Shown here piece by piece: positions 1-7,765 of a stretch of 11,875 nucleotides of DNA. Position numbers and translations under genes: made by a program. The DNA is taken from the NCBI GenBank assembly GCA_003024985.2, contig PXIH01S0001813.1, one strand, 5' to 3'. The DNA is from Euperipatoides rowelli. Its lineage: Eukaryota > Onychophora > Udeonychophora > Euonychophora > Peripatopsidae. Numbering within the stretch: the stretch's first letter is position 1; every line of letters begins with the position of its first letter. A model generated the notes under the pieces. That model searched no databases, was not told the origin of the DNA, and saw only the letters and a list, made by a program, of their open reading frames with translations.

Positions 1-197
1 GTAACTTATTAAAAAAAAAATATATTAGATTAGGACCAGGGACAACCTTGCTGGACTAAGTCTGTTGTTGTCCGGCATATTTGTATTTGTGTTCTATTTT
101 TTTTTTGTTTGTTTTGTGCATAGGTAGCCAGACACGCTCAAATTGGATTTCCTATTGGAACAGTCCAGTTATGGTCCTCCACCCTCCCCCCAAGTTT
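1..197. other. Unassigned sequence left of the first repeat copy
   Basis: No gene is supported here. It starts with AT-rich sequence, has a T-rich run at about 98-115, and then a less AT-rich stretch (124-197) ending in a C-run. The T-rich run followed by TAG at 121-123 resembles a splice acceptor and the following frame is open, but that frame runs straight into the repeat at 198-318, so it is not called an exon. Confidence 0.4.
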
Positions 198-318
198 TAA
201 GGTTAATAAATTGCAACTCTTGATTATCCTAGGATTGGGGTGTAGTGTTTCACGCTTAGTTGGAGTTAAGGTTCAGAGTAAGGTTAGGACTGTAATAAAA
301 TATTAAAACTATCAAAAA
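198..318 (+). repeat. Single direct copy of a ~130-bp tandem-type repeat unit
   Basis: This stretch matches, with substitutions, the units at 10068-10435. Shared blocks in order are TTGATTATCCTAGG, a GTAGTG-TTTCAC block, TAGTTGGAGTTA, GGTTCAG-GTAAGGTTAG, and then ACTGTAATAAAATATT followed by AAAACTATCAAAAA. The last block is the beginning of a unit in the other copies. The tail-to-head junction here (GGTTAGGACTGTAAT, about 283-297) therefore shows that the family is organised in tandem. No coding capacity is seen. The blocks are visible in the sequence; the family name and copy number elsewhere are unknown. Confidence 0.75.
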
Positions 319-326
319 ATACATAT

Positions 327-341
327 GGGCGCCATCTTGGG
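327..341. promoter_or_regulatory. YY1-like motif (reverse complement CCAAGATGGCG)
   Basis: The 11-mer CGCCATCTTGG at 330-340 reads CCAAGATGGCG on the minus strand, close to the known YY1 consensus (AAGATGGCGGC). The same 11-mer recurs at 4428-4438 inside another repeat-rich segment. No promoter elements are seen nearby, so this may be only a repeat-borne word. Confidence 0.25.
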
Positions 342-369
342 GAGCTTGTAAACTGGAATATCCTTACCC

Positions 370-391
370 CAATGTTGTTTTGACAACATTG
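370..391. repeat. Small perfect hairpin
   Basis: CAATGTTGT at 370-378 pairs perfectly with ACAACATTG at 383-391 around a 4-base loop. It lies between the repeat copy at 198-318 and plain AT-rich sequence. There is no T-run typical of a terminator, and function is unknown. Confidence 0.5.
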
Positions 392-1081
392 TGTGAGCCG
401 CATTACAATAATGATGCCCTCTATGTGCAAGAATTCTAATCATTATAATTCTTAACTTCAATTAATAGAGTTTGTTCGACTCTTAAAAGATTTGTTCAGC
501 TAACATTTTCATATTCTTAAAAGTATAAAATGAAGCATTTTATTTTTTTACAAAGGTATAGCCTAACTTGAATTCTACAATTAATATGCATGCATTTCAT
601 AAAATATGGTACCATTTTACGAAAATAGCTATTATTTCATTTTCTGCTTTCTTTATTCCCATTAGTGCACTAGTGTTGTGAAAGAATTAAATAAATTTAA
701 TAAAAAAAAAAAAAAAAAAAAATTATGTACAACTGTGAATAAATAAAAACACATAAATCAACATTGAAAAGAATTAAAAAAAAAAACAATAGGCTAGTAC
801 ATACATTGAAATTACCGTATATGAAAAATGTGTAGGCTACATAAAATTATATTGCGTAAATATTTTAATACAATTTAATGGCAATTAAAATAAATTAAAA
901 CAATTTAGCCTACATATGCAAATTTGGGTTCAAAATTTCAAATATATTTTTTTACTTCTCTCAAATAATAGGGTCTACTGTTTTCCAGATATTTATAATT
1001 AGACTATTACCGGTAATGTGCATAATTTTTAGAAAATGGCTAAATTTTTTAATAACTTACTTAGGCCTAAATAAATTGTGT
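392..1081. other. AT-rich intergenic or intronic sequence with a 21-base A-run
   Basis: No gene or long open frame is seen. It holds a 21-base A-run at 702-722, four TAGGCTA/TAGCCTA heptamers (559, 790, 833, 906), TACCGTA at 813, TACCGGTA at 1008, a TAGGCCTA octamer at 1062, and an ATGCAAAT octamer word at 916-923. The A-run could be an old retroposon tail, but no element body can be recognised next to it. Confidence 0.5.
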
Positions 1082-2033
1082 TACTGTAATTCAACATCAA
1101 AAAGTAATACTTTGAAAACAAAGGGAGAGAACAAAAAATTATTTAAGTAAAAATATTTAAAAAAAACTCAGATAGTGATAGTACTTAGTCTACACCGATT
1201 GTAATAGGAAAAAAGAAAAATTAGATAAGGCTATAAAGATTAATTCACCTATTGATAGTGAGACGGCTTTAACAAATAAAAAAGAAAATTTAAATAAATA
1301 TTTAGGCTATGAATATAGCCTACTGTACTTTTAAAAATGTAATTTCTGATAAATTTTACTGAAACAAAAATTAAAATGCAATTCAATGGTTAGAAAATTT
1401 AAATAAATTTGTTAAAGTTATTGGATTAAAATGGAATGATGTTAAAGTTATTTTACTGACAATGCTAAAAAAGGGTCATATACAGAACATGGTTTACATA
1501 ATGATGATTTAATTAAAACATTTCAACAATTTAAACACTTGTTTAATAGTCTTTTGCAATAAAAATAAGCAATAGGATCTATTACAACAATATTTGAATA
1601 GGCTACTTATCAAAAACAAATGAAAATTATTTATTATTTATTAGCTACATGAATAGCCTACTCTTTCATAAAAATTACATATAAATTTTTAAAAAATGAA
1701 TTAGTAAGAATCATAATAAAAAGAATACACATGTAACACTGTTAAGTAGTCCACCAAAAACTCTCTAAAGAATTAAAAATTACTTCTATTAGAAAAAGAC
1801 TAATTCATATATATAATGATAATAGATAATTGTAGAACTTTAAATTTAAGGGATAGGTCACATAATAGATACAATACAAATAAAGAACAAACAAAAACAA
1901 ACCAAAATATTTAAATTTAGTAATACATGTAGCAAATAAAAATTGTTTTATTTGTGACAAGCATGGGAAAAGTTCCATAGTCAAGTAGCCAGGCTACCCA
2001 GAGAAAATGATTGCCAGCCGAAGGAAATGAAAG
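1082..2033 (+). pseudogene. Decayed Gag-like reading frame of an LTR-type retroelement
   Basis: Consecutive open segments lie in different frames and are broken by stops and shifts. 1182-1331 has 50 open codons and is Lys/Asn/Glu-rich. 1375-1509 contains a capsid-like pattern with QWLENLNKF, a KWND motif and a Leu-rich run. 1473-1559, in another frame, contains NDDLIKTFQQFKHLF. 1884-1985 contains CFICDKHG, resembling the start of a CCHC zinc knuckle; the later His and Cys are not intact. Known Ty3/gypsy-type Gag proteins show this order: tryptophan-rich capsid, linker, zinc knuckle. In-frame stops include TAA at 1332 and 1510 and TAG at 1986. No protease, reverse transcriptase, integrase or LTR was found, so only a Gag-like relic is claimed. 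A domesticated gene that later died is an alternative. Confidence 0.45.
1986..1996. repeat. TAGCCAGGCTA palindrome-like insertion-type word
   Basis: Two half-motifs, TAGCC and GGCTA, flank a single A, giving an almost perfect inverted repeat bounded by TA on both sides. It supplies the TAG stop that closes the zinc-knuckle-like open segment at 1985. It may be an enlarged version of the TAGGCTA/TAGCCTA family described for the whole window. Confidence 0.4.
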
Positions 2034-2034
2034 A

Positions 2035-3066
2035 CTAAAAATATATAGCGAATGAGAAAAAAAGTACACCCAGTAGGCTACTCACTTTTTTTAGGAGTTT
2101 AATTTATTTGGAGTAACAAGAATTTAGAATTACAGTAGGCCTACTACCATCTATTTCATTTTTAAACAGCAATTATTTGAAGTATTAATAATAAAATACC
2201 TTTTAAATTTTAACTGCAAAAAAAAATAATAATAAAAAAACCTGGAACATTTTATTTCATTTCCTAAATCAACTGCTCTATTTATTACTGTATAATAAAG
2301 ATAATTTTAAATCATTCCCATTTTCTCCAGGTGTAGGCTAGAGAGTAGTTCTATTAGATTCCTTTTATCAGTAAAACGTAAATACTTAACTGTGCAATTA
2401 ATAGGGTTGAAAAGTAGACAAAGTCTAGCCCCTCAAATGACATAACCTCAACTGACGGGCCCAATTTTTATTTTTAAAACTTTCAGATTGCTAATTACCA
2501 ACCTTTCCAATTTATTTTATCACTTATAAATGAAATATTGTGATTTTTCTTTCTTTAATTTCTGTTCCAATTTACAAAATTTGAAAAAAACCCAAACTAG
2601 CCTACGGTATTTGTATTTACATTCCAGTGTTAAGATATTCACACTATTTATGGAGATGCATATCTAACTTTTAAGCAATATGGTCTCTCACCTTATTATA
2701 AAATACTTTTCTTTAAATTTTATTTTACTTAAAATTGAATTTAATTAGGCTTTAAAAGCAACATTTACACTTTTACTGAATTTGTGAAATTAGGCCAGTA
2801 ATGGGGAAGTGGGACTGCAGTTTCTTTTTTTCTTCTTGCTATTGGCATTTTCTCAAGAATTCAATTTGGTTTTAATAATTTAATGTGTCATAGGGAAATT
2901 TATTATAAATCTGGAAATAAGTTAAAACATCTATTAAAAATAAAGAATAATAAAATTTATGATGATAATAATAGAGGCACCAGACTAATTTTTTTTTAAA
3001 TCCAAAAAAAATATTTGGAGTGCTTCAACACCCCCCCCTTCCCCATACACACACACATGCTCTTAC
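2035..3066. other. AT-rich sequence, possible intron on the minus strand
   Basis: No supported gene. The stretch lies directly downstream, on the minus strand, of the exon-like segment 3067-3226 and begins there with a GTAAGA donor, so at least its right part is probably intronic. It holds heptamers at 2074, 2334 and 2598, TAGGCCTA at 2136, a chained TACAGTAGGCCTA at 2131-2143, a chained TAGCCTACGGTA at 2598-2609, and a C8 run with short CA repeats at 3031-3057. Confidence 0.4.
3031..3057. repeat. C-run followed by short CA repeat
   Basis: Eight C bases at 3031-3038 are followed by TT, CCCC and a short ACACACACAC run at about 3047-3057. It sits just inside the presumed intron, immediately after the minus-strand donor at 3066-3061. 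Confidence 0.8.
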
Positions 3067-3226
3067 CCTAGATCCTGATGTTGAGCTATCACTTCCGACC
3101 TTCATATATAACTGAACACTTAGCAGTTCGGAAGAAAGAAGCTTGGCTATCGGAAGGTTTGTTTCCTTTTGCCACTTTTTCCATTCCTGGTGACAGTATT
3201 TAATACCCACTGTACAAAAGAATGTC
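3067..3226 (-). CDS. Candidate internal coding exon of an unidentified protein
   Basis: Read on the minus strand, a pyrimidine-rich tract (CTCTATATTTTTTATTAG) ends at an acceptor AG (3228-3227), and a good donor follows the exon (AGG then GTAAGA, 3069-3061). Between them are 160 bases: one base finishing a codon and then 53 open codons without a stop. The residues are mixed and protein-like, including YCHQEWKKWQKE and LLSSELLSVQLYMKVG, and end in a Ser/Thr-rich stretch. The segment is clearly GC-richer than the flanks. It would enter in phase 2 and leave in phase 0. I do not recognise the family and see no domain. A GTG codon at 3210-3208 opens a longer frame reading past the donor into the C/CA repeat, but no reason supports it as a start. 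No neighbouring exon is secure. A chance open frame remains possible. Confidence 0.5.
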
Positions 3227-3789
3227 CTAATAAAAAATATAGAGTAATAAAAAAAACATGATCACAACTTATACATATAGGCTACATAGTATATTAGTAG
3301 CCTGTATTAACAACTAAAAATCATTTGTTGACGATGGCGTTTTGTAAGCTCTAGGCTACTTTGTTTACCTAATGATGACTTGATATATACAGTAGATAAG
3401 AACATCCATCAGATACTGACATCTAACTTTAGCTATTTAAATCATAGATAAGAATGATGACCTCTGTCTCTTACTAATTAAAACTTTTAACATGAAAAGA
3501 AATTTCATACTGTTTAATAATTAAAAAGAAAATACATAATGATATCTTTGTAACATTAGATTACTAGTAAAGATTGATATTGTTGTATTAAACAAAGCGG
3601 TTGTACTCGATTTATATTAAAATGTCTTTTTCAAATGTTATTATTTTTTTTACCCTTTCATGTTTCATCTACAGATTTAGATAGTGTATTACTGTATGTA
3701 TACATACAAGAGTTTTGTTATTATTATTTAGATGTTTGTCCACATGCATATGATCATATTCCCGTAACCCGTTAGATTGTTTAGGTTTT
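3227..3789. other. AT-rich sequence, possible intron upstream of the exon-like segment
   Basis: No gene recognised. The pyrimidine tract of the minus-strand acceptor lies at about 3229-3250. Two heptamers (3278, 3352), TACAGTA at 3388 and TACTGTA at 3690 are present. No other exon-like open segment with both splice signals was found. Confidence 0.4.
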
Positions 3790-3888
3790 TAGTCTGAGCT
3801 TTTTTCCAAAAGGCCGCCTGAGGCTTTAAGCATGTTCAAGCCTTGGGCCCCCTTCCTGGGTGAGGGCTGAGGTTAAAAGCTCAGACTA
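3790..3888. repeat. 99-bp foldback element (long hairpin)
   Basis: TAGTCTGAGCTTTT at 3790-3803 is the exact reverse complement of AAAAGCTCAGACTA at 3875-3888. After two mismatches the pairing resumes with CC/GG. The loop is GC-richer than its surroundings and contains a weaker inner pairing (AGGCTT at 3820-3825 with AAGCCT at 3838-3843). No target-site duplication is obvious. It could be a small foldback or MITE-like element or a structured RNA; the sequence alone does not decide. Confidence 0.65.
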
Positions 3889-3967
3889 GCCTATCATTCA
3901 AACGTAATGATTGTTGCTACATGGCAAATTCACATTTTGCTAATTTATGCAAGGGTCATGTTACAGG

Positions 3968-3977
3968 ATCACGTGAC
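3968..3977. promoter_or_regulatory. Palindromic CACGTG E-box word
   Basis: CACGTG at 3970-3975 sits in a GTCATG...CACGTGAC context. CACGTG is the known core for bHLH-zip factors. No nearby gene start is seen, so a function is unsupported. Confidence 0.2.
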
Positions 3978-4028
3978 TATTTCCTTGGCGGGGTCTTTAT
4001 ATTAGCCTATATTCAACTGACCATATTG

Positions 4029-4387
4029 GCACGTCATTTGTCAGATGTTAATTAAGACATATCAAGCTGAAAATCTATCAGTGTGATGTCATACAACTCT
4101 ACTCTAATATTTCCGAAGCTCGAGGTCATAATTCCTCGGGGCGGGGCACCCACTGCAAAATCGGGAAAAAACATTCAGAAACAAGTATTTAGGGCATCGT
4201 TCTGCGCACCTTAATGACATTACAGTTGGATGAAACTCGGTGAGTGTGATGTCATACATATATACTCCAAAATTTCTGAAGCTTGAGGTCGTAAGTGTTC
4301 TGAGCACACGACCAAAAATCGGAAAATAATCAATGGTGCATTGTTATGCGCAGATGTATGACATCACACCTTACCCAGAATTCATCC
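4029..4387. repeat. Direct and inverted copies of a GTGTGATGTCATAC-containing repeat
   Basis: Copy A (about 4081-4130) and copy B (4244-4293) are direct repeats 163 bases apart. They share GTGTGATGTCATACA, then ACTC, an AATTTC-GAAGCT block and GAGGTC. A third, shorter copy is inverted: GTATGACATCACAC at 4356-4369 followed by TTCATCC at 4381-4387, pairing with GGATGAA at 4228-4234 and GTGTGATGTCATAC at 4244-4257. B and the third copy can thus form a long hairpin. A short GCGCA word lies near 4204 and 4348. The short open frames crossing this region on either strand are by-products of the repeat. Confidence 0.7.
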
Positions 4388-4420
4388 CTGAACATATCCT
4401 CATCGAAAAATTAAAAAAAA

Positions 4421-4603
4421 ATTTGGCCGCCATCTTGGATTTTTCCAAAAATGTCCCAAAATGCATCAGTAACACCCCAAACCATTCTTGGTACTCGGGT
4501 ATGTTGATTTTCAAAGTTTGCCTTTGGCAAACTCGAAAATAATGTCACAATATGCAATTTAAGCTAATTAGTGGGGGGCGGGGTACCCCCAAACCCAAAA
4601 CTT
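4421..4603. repeat. Repeat-derived segment with YY1-like word and G-rich block
   Basis: GGCCGCCATCTTGGAT at 4425-4440 reads as the full YY1-like consensus on the minus strand (CCAAGATGGCGGCC). Further right, GGGGCGGGGTACCCCC (about 4574-4589) resembles GGGGCGGGGCACCC at about 4138-4151 in copy A of the neighbouring repeat. Both are followed by CAAA-type sequence, so this segment probably belongs to the same composite repeat. No convincing gene is present. Confidence 0.5.
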
Positions 4604-4619
4604 TGGTAGTCATTGTAAA

Positions 4620-4960
4620 ACTTCGAAAATCGTCAGAATTCATCGAAAATTACCAACTATTACCGAATATGATCAAATTCTACCGAAGATGATGTTATAG
4701 TTGGGTATTTGAATATGCAAATGAGCCAAACCCCTCACGGAAGTGCCCGAACATTGCCGAAGATGGTCGAACATTACCCAACACTCCTGAAGATGACTTC
4801 ATAGTCTAGTACACACATATGCAAAATGATATGCAAGATAGATCACCCATTGCATGCTGGGAAAAGCATTAATGTTATTTTTCCATTATTGTTGCAATGC
4901 ATTCTGGGTGCTCGAATCTGTTTGGTTTGGAGTAAACCGGAATTTTTTACCTACTATTGA
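4620..4960. repeat. Repeat rich in CGAA and GAAGATGA words, with two related long copies
   Basis: TACCGAAGATGATGTTATAG at 4681-4700 followed by ATGCAAATGA is echoed at 4785-4829 (TCCTGAAGATGACTTCATAG, then ATATGCAAAATGA), about 104 bases apart. Shorter echoes are ACCGAATATGATC (4662-4674) and GCCGAAGATGGTCGAACATT (4756-4775). An exact ATGCAAAT octamer word lies at 4715-4722. To the right, TTGCATGCTGGG (about 4850-4861) and TTGCAATGCATTCTGGGTG (4892-4910) form another degenerate pair. The segment is GC-richer than its surroundings and non-coding. Confidence 0.6.
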
Positions 4961-5366
4961 TGCATTTACAACATAACTATCAGTGCATAATTTTTCAATA
5001 AAAATGTCTTAATAGCCTAAATCTGATCAAAAAAAAAAAGAAAAAAAAATATAGGTCTACGGGCTAATCGTAATATTACCGTATATTCTAGATTATTTGA
5101 CAAATTCCACAACACCTAATATCTCGTGTTTTTCCATCTCTTTGTTAATATTTTTTTCTTTCTAAAAGAAGATGACTTATTTTATAGAAAATAAACAAAT
5201 TTATATTTTAGAGAAAATTGTAAGTATTTATAGCATGTAAAAATATTAAATTTTTAAAATAATTAGCATTTAGAATAATGTTTAAAACTCGGCTATTGTT
5301 TTTATAATTGTTATGGTAATATACAGTAAATGATATCCTAATTTTATTATAATTATGGTATATTTT
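4961..5366. other. AT-rich sequence, nothing recognised
   Basis: Contains interrupted A-runs (about 5030-5049), one heptamer at 5013, TACCGTA at 5077 and TACAGTA at 5322. A minus-strand open frame over 5208-5408 is Asn/Lys/Tyr/Ile-rich, as expected from AT-rich noise. Confidence 0.5.
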
Positions 5367-5382
5367 GGTGTAAAACACCCAG
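5367..5382. repeat. CACCCAG stem-loop, copy 1
   Basis: GGTGT pairs with ACACC around AAA, followed by CAG. It is one of four related sites in 1.2 kb (also 5558, 6031 and 6581). Confidence 0.6.
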
Positions 5383-5557
5383 ATCAATTTAAATTTTCTA
5401 TTATACATGAATATAGTCTATAATACATGTTTATTTGATATTTATAGTACGGTAGCTGAGTTTATTACTTTGAGATTTAATTAAAATAGATTTTTGTTTA
5501 AATTAAAGCAGTTAAACAGGTGAAAAAAAAAGCTTTATTTTTAACGTCTTGGCTCTT

Positions 5558-5590
5558 GGGTGTTAAACACCCAGTGACTGCAATGGCACC
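5558..5590. repeat. CACCCAG stem-loop, copy 2 (best copy)
   Basis: GGGTGTT pairs perfectly with AACACCC around one base (5558-5572). AGTGACTGCAATGGCACC follows. The downstream CAAT-containing block resembles that after copy 4, which suggests a common ancestral repeat longer than the hairpin. Confidence 0.65.
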
Positions 5591-5616
5591 TTATTTTAAA
5601 TACTATTATAAGAATA

Positions 5617-5700
5617 ATTATTATGGGCTTTATCAAACACAAAATCTTATTATTACTATGGGAATCTAAATAATTGTTATGGGCTTTATCAGACATAAAA
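5617..5700 (+). repeat. Direct repeat, period 56
   Basis: TTATGGGCTTTATCAAACA at 5621-5639 recurs as TTATGGGCTTTATCAGACA at 5677-5695. The intervening CTATGGGAATC (about 5657-5667) may be a further degenerate echo. A local duplication, non-coding. Confidence 0.75.
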
Positions 5701-6030
5701 AAAAAAACTACACTTGTGATTGCTTTTTACCACAATATTATTTTTTATTTATATAAAAGTTATTTTAGATTAGAATAAAATGGGGGTGGGGGTGTTTAAT
5801 CAAAGCTAATTGCAGTTCTAAGCTGAAGAGAAAAAATAAAATATTGGATCATAATTCCTCTTTTTATTATTATTGAAAAATATGTCACAAAAGGCTAACA
5901 CAGATACAGAGTCAGTTACAGGTGTTGAATATAAGTAAAATGATTTGATTTGTAAGTTAGTGATTTTCAACCTGTAAGTGAGACTATTTTATTGTTGATT
6001 AAAGGACTACGGTATGTTGCAACAAACGTA

Positions 6031-6049
6031 TGTGGCATCAAACATCCAG
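6031..6049. repeat. CACCCAG stem-loop, copy 3 (degenerate)
   Basis: TGTGGCATCAAACATCCAG keeps the AAACAYCCAG core, but the stem is weakened by changes. Confidence 0.45.
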
Positions 6050-6580
6050 TCGGCAAAATGTGGGAACTTCAGTGGAAATTATTTTTAGATCTTTGCCCAA
6101 TTTCATTGCTTATAAAATAACTAGTAGGCTACATAATTAGGAATTGTTTTATTACATAAATAGATAAAATTAACACACACATTTTTATAAATATTATAAA
6201 GTGGAAGCTAATTACAAAAATAAGCAGAGCTTAATATAAGAGAGAGAAATAATGTTGAAAAAACAATCTTCATGTCGGTCCTCCTATATTTGGCAGAATT
6301 GCATTTTTGATGAAAGTAATTCATTTTGACAATGTTTTGGATGGAAGAGAAAATATTTTGTAAAAAAAATTAAAAAAGAAAGAAAAAGGTAGCCTAACTT
6401 TTATGTTGACCTACGCGAACAAGATGATAAAAATTTATTTATTTGCACAAAATAAAAATAAAAACGTTTAAGTTAGTTTCATCATTTCAATATTGTATAA
6501 TAATTAATAAACCTAAATCTATCCATAAATTAATAATCAAAATTTTCAAAACTTGCTTTTGGATATGATAATAAAATTGT
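6050..6580. other. AT-rich sequence, nothing recognised
   Basis: No gene-like frame. Two heptamers (6125, 6390) and AG-rich low-complexity tracts near 6240 and 6370 are present. A short plus-strand frame beginning at the ATG at 6253 has no supporting features. Confidence 0.45.
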
Positions 6581-6615
6581 GTGTGTCAAACACCCAGCAA
6601 CCACAATCATAGTGA
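6581..6615. repeat. CACCCAG stem-loop, copy 4
   Basis: GTGT pairs with ACAC around CAA. AAACACCCAGCAACCACAAT follows (6588-6607), aligning with AAACACCCAGTGACTGCAAT at copy 2 with four differences. Confidence 0.6.
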
Positions 6616-6860
6616 AGGGTTAATTCTTGAATTAAGTAATATAATAGGCTAATAGGAAAGAAACATTTAAACATTTTGTTTAAATCTCTGTCCATTATTG
6701 TGATTCCTGTCACAAAATGTTAAAAATATAATTGTCATGAGAATAAGGAAGGACTTTTCAAATGTACCAGCTTTTGGTTTAATGAGGGTTTGATAAATCC
6801 TAATTCTCTAGATGCCCAAGCAACGTAAACATTTGATCAGCCTAAGGAGTCATTCACATA

Positions 6861-6946
6861 TTATATAACACTCAAGGGGGTGGAGTGGGCGGGTTGTGTT
6901 TTCATTTTGTTATAAGTTGTTATAAAGGGGAGGGGGTCTCTAGAAA
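6861..6946 (+). repeat. G-rich dispersed repeat, copy 1
   Basis: Begins TTATATAACA, passes through G-rich blocks and ends TTGTTATAAAGGGGAGGGGG then TCTCTAGAAA. The same order recurs at 7693-7764. Flanking sequence is AT-rich and unrelated, so these are dispersed copies. Family not identified; non-coding. Confidence 0.6.
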
Positions 6947-7222
6947 CGTTTGTTATATAAAATCATACAAAATTGTTAAGGAAATGAGATGAGTATCCGG
7001 GAGATATACAGTACTTAACTTTTAAAGTAATACGTGGTTGAAAATCGTTGAATTGCTGAAAAAAAAAAATCCATTTTCTTTTAATATTTATCTAGGCTAT
7101 AATAGCCTAATTAAATAATCAAATTTTAATATTCAAAAGTTATTTTTATTAAAAAATCAAATGTTATATAATTCATTATTTATGAATCTATATTTATTAA
7201 TTTGACTTAAATAGGCTATCAC

Positions 7223-7240
7223 AAAAAAAAAAAAAAAAAA
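7223..7240 (+). repeat. 18-base A-run
   Basis: An uninterrupted A-run follows TAGGCTATCAC. No retroposon body is visible upstream. Confidence 0.85.
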
Positions 7241-7639
7241 CCTTACAAATTGATGTTTTTAAAAGTCATAGGCTATATTTGACTAAATATACGATGGAAA
7301 CTACCATATTGATAATGAAAATCTCTCGAAGTTTCATAGGAAAAATGATATCCACGAGAACTTCTTATAAAAATGTTTTACTAAAAATATCAAAGGACTA
7401 TTATATCCCAGTAAGTTCAGTAACGTTAATTCTAATAGGCTAGCTCTTTAAAAATGACGTTTAAAATCATGATTCTTATATAGCCTAATCATTTAATTGG
7501 TGAATTAATTCTTCAGGCATAGCTATTTGGACTCGGCTTTAATGTTTTCACTATAGCCTATTGTTTTCATTTTTCAATTAATATTTTATAAATGAAATGA
7601 ATTATACTTAATCGTGCATCAAGCATACCTGAATGACGA

Positions 7640-7665
7640 ATATTATTATTATTATTATTATTATT
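7640..7665. repeat. ATT microsatellite
   Basis: About eight ATT units are followed by CGTTTATTATCAAGCC. The 10613-11280 LINE on the minus strand also ends in a (TAA)n tail, which reads as (ATT)n on its sense strand. This tract might therefore be the tail of another antisense or sense LINE fragment, but no coding remnant is seen on either side. Confidence 0.8.
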
Positions 7666-7692
7666 CGTTTATTATCAAGCCAAACCAAGTAG

Positions 7693-7764
7693 GTTATATA
7701 ACAGGAGAGGGGGGAAGTATTAAGTTATAATGAGTTATAAGGGGGAGTGAGGGGGTGAAAAATC
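7693..7764 (+). repeat. G-rich dispersed repeat, copy 2
   Basis: GTTATATAACAGGAGAGGGG leads to AAGTTATAATGAGTTATAAG and then GGGGAGTGAGGGGGTGAAAAA. It matches copy 1 (6861-6946) in order and spacing, but lacks about 15 bases of it. A minus-strand open frame from 7694 to 7909 begins inside this repeat and is not a gene. Confidence 0.6.
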
Positions 7765-7765
7765 T

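Noticed and set aside
124-201. Plus-strand exon-like stretch after a T-rich tract and TAG, ending before GTTAAT.
   Set aside because: The donor is weak, the open frame simply continues into the repeat at 198-318, and no partner exon is seen.
465-500. tRNA B-box-like TTGTTCGACTC.
   Set aside because: No A box, no foldable cloverleaf and no terminator T-run at the right distance.
1947-2034. Possible minus-strand terminal exon: acceptor TTTTTAG, 17 codons in phase with the exon at 3067-3226, TGA at 1983-1981 and AATAAA at 1952-1947.
   Set aside because: The phase fits, but 17 open codons is easily chance, and the same bases are better explained by the plus-strand Gag-like relic with its zinc-knuckle-like segment. 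Spliced transcripts would decide.
2331-2445. Plus-strand frame of about 37 codons after a good acceptor-like TTTTCTCCAG.
   Set aside because: Composition is ordinary, it contains a TAGGCTA word, has no donor or partner exon, and this length is not rare by chance.
2765-2848. Minus-strand 27-codon ATG frame downstream of the exon-like segment.
   Set aside because: Too short, with no pyrimidine-tract acceptor and no related feature.
4104-4542. Open frames of 67 and 69 codons on opposite strands.
   Set aside because: Both cover the direct and inverted repeat units and the YY1-like repeat segment; residues follow the repeat words and no family motif is seen.
5208-5408. 66-codon minus-strand frame.
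   Set aside because: Asn/Tyr/Ile/Lys-rich translation of AT-rich DNA, overlapping a repeated stem-loop, with no splice or start context.
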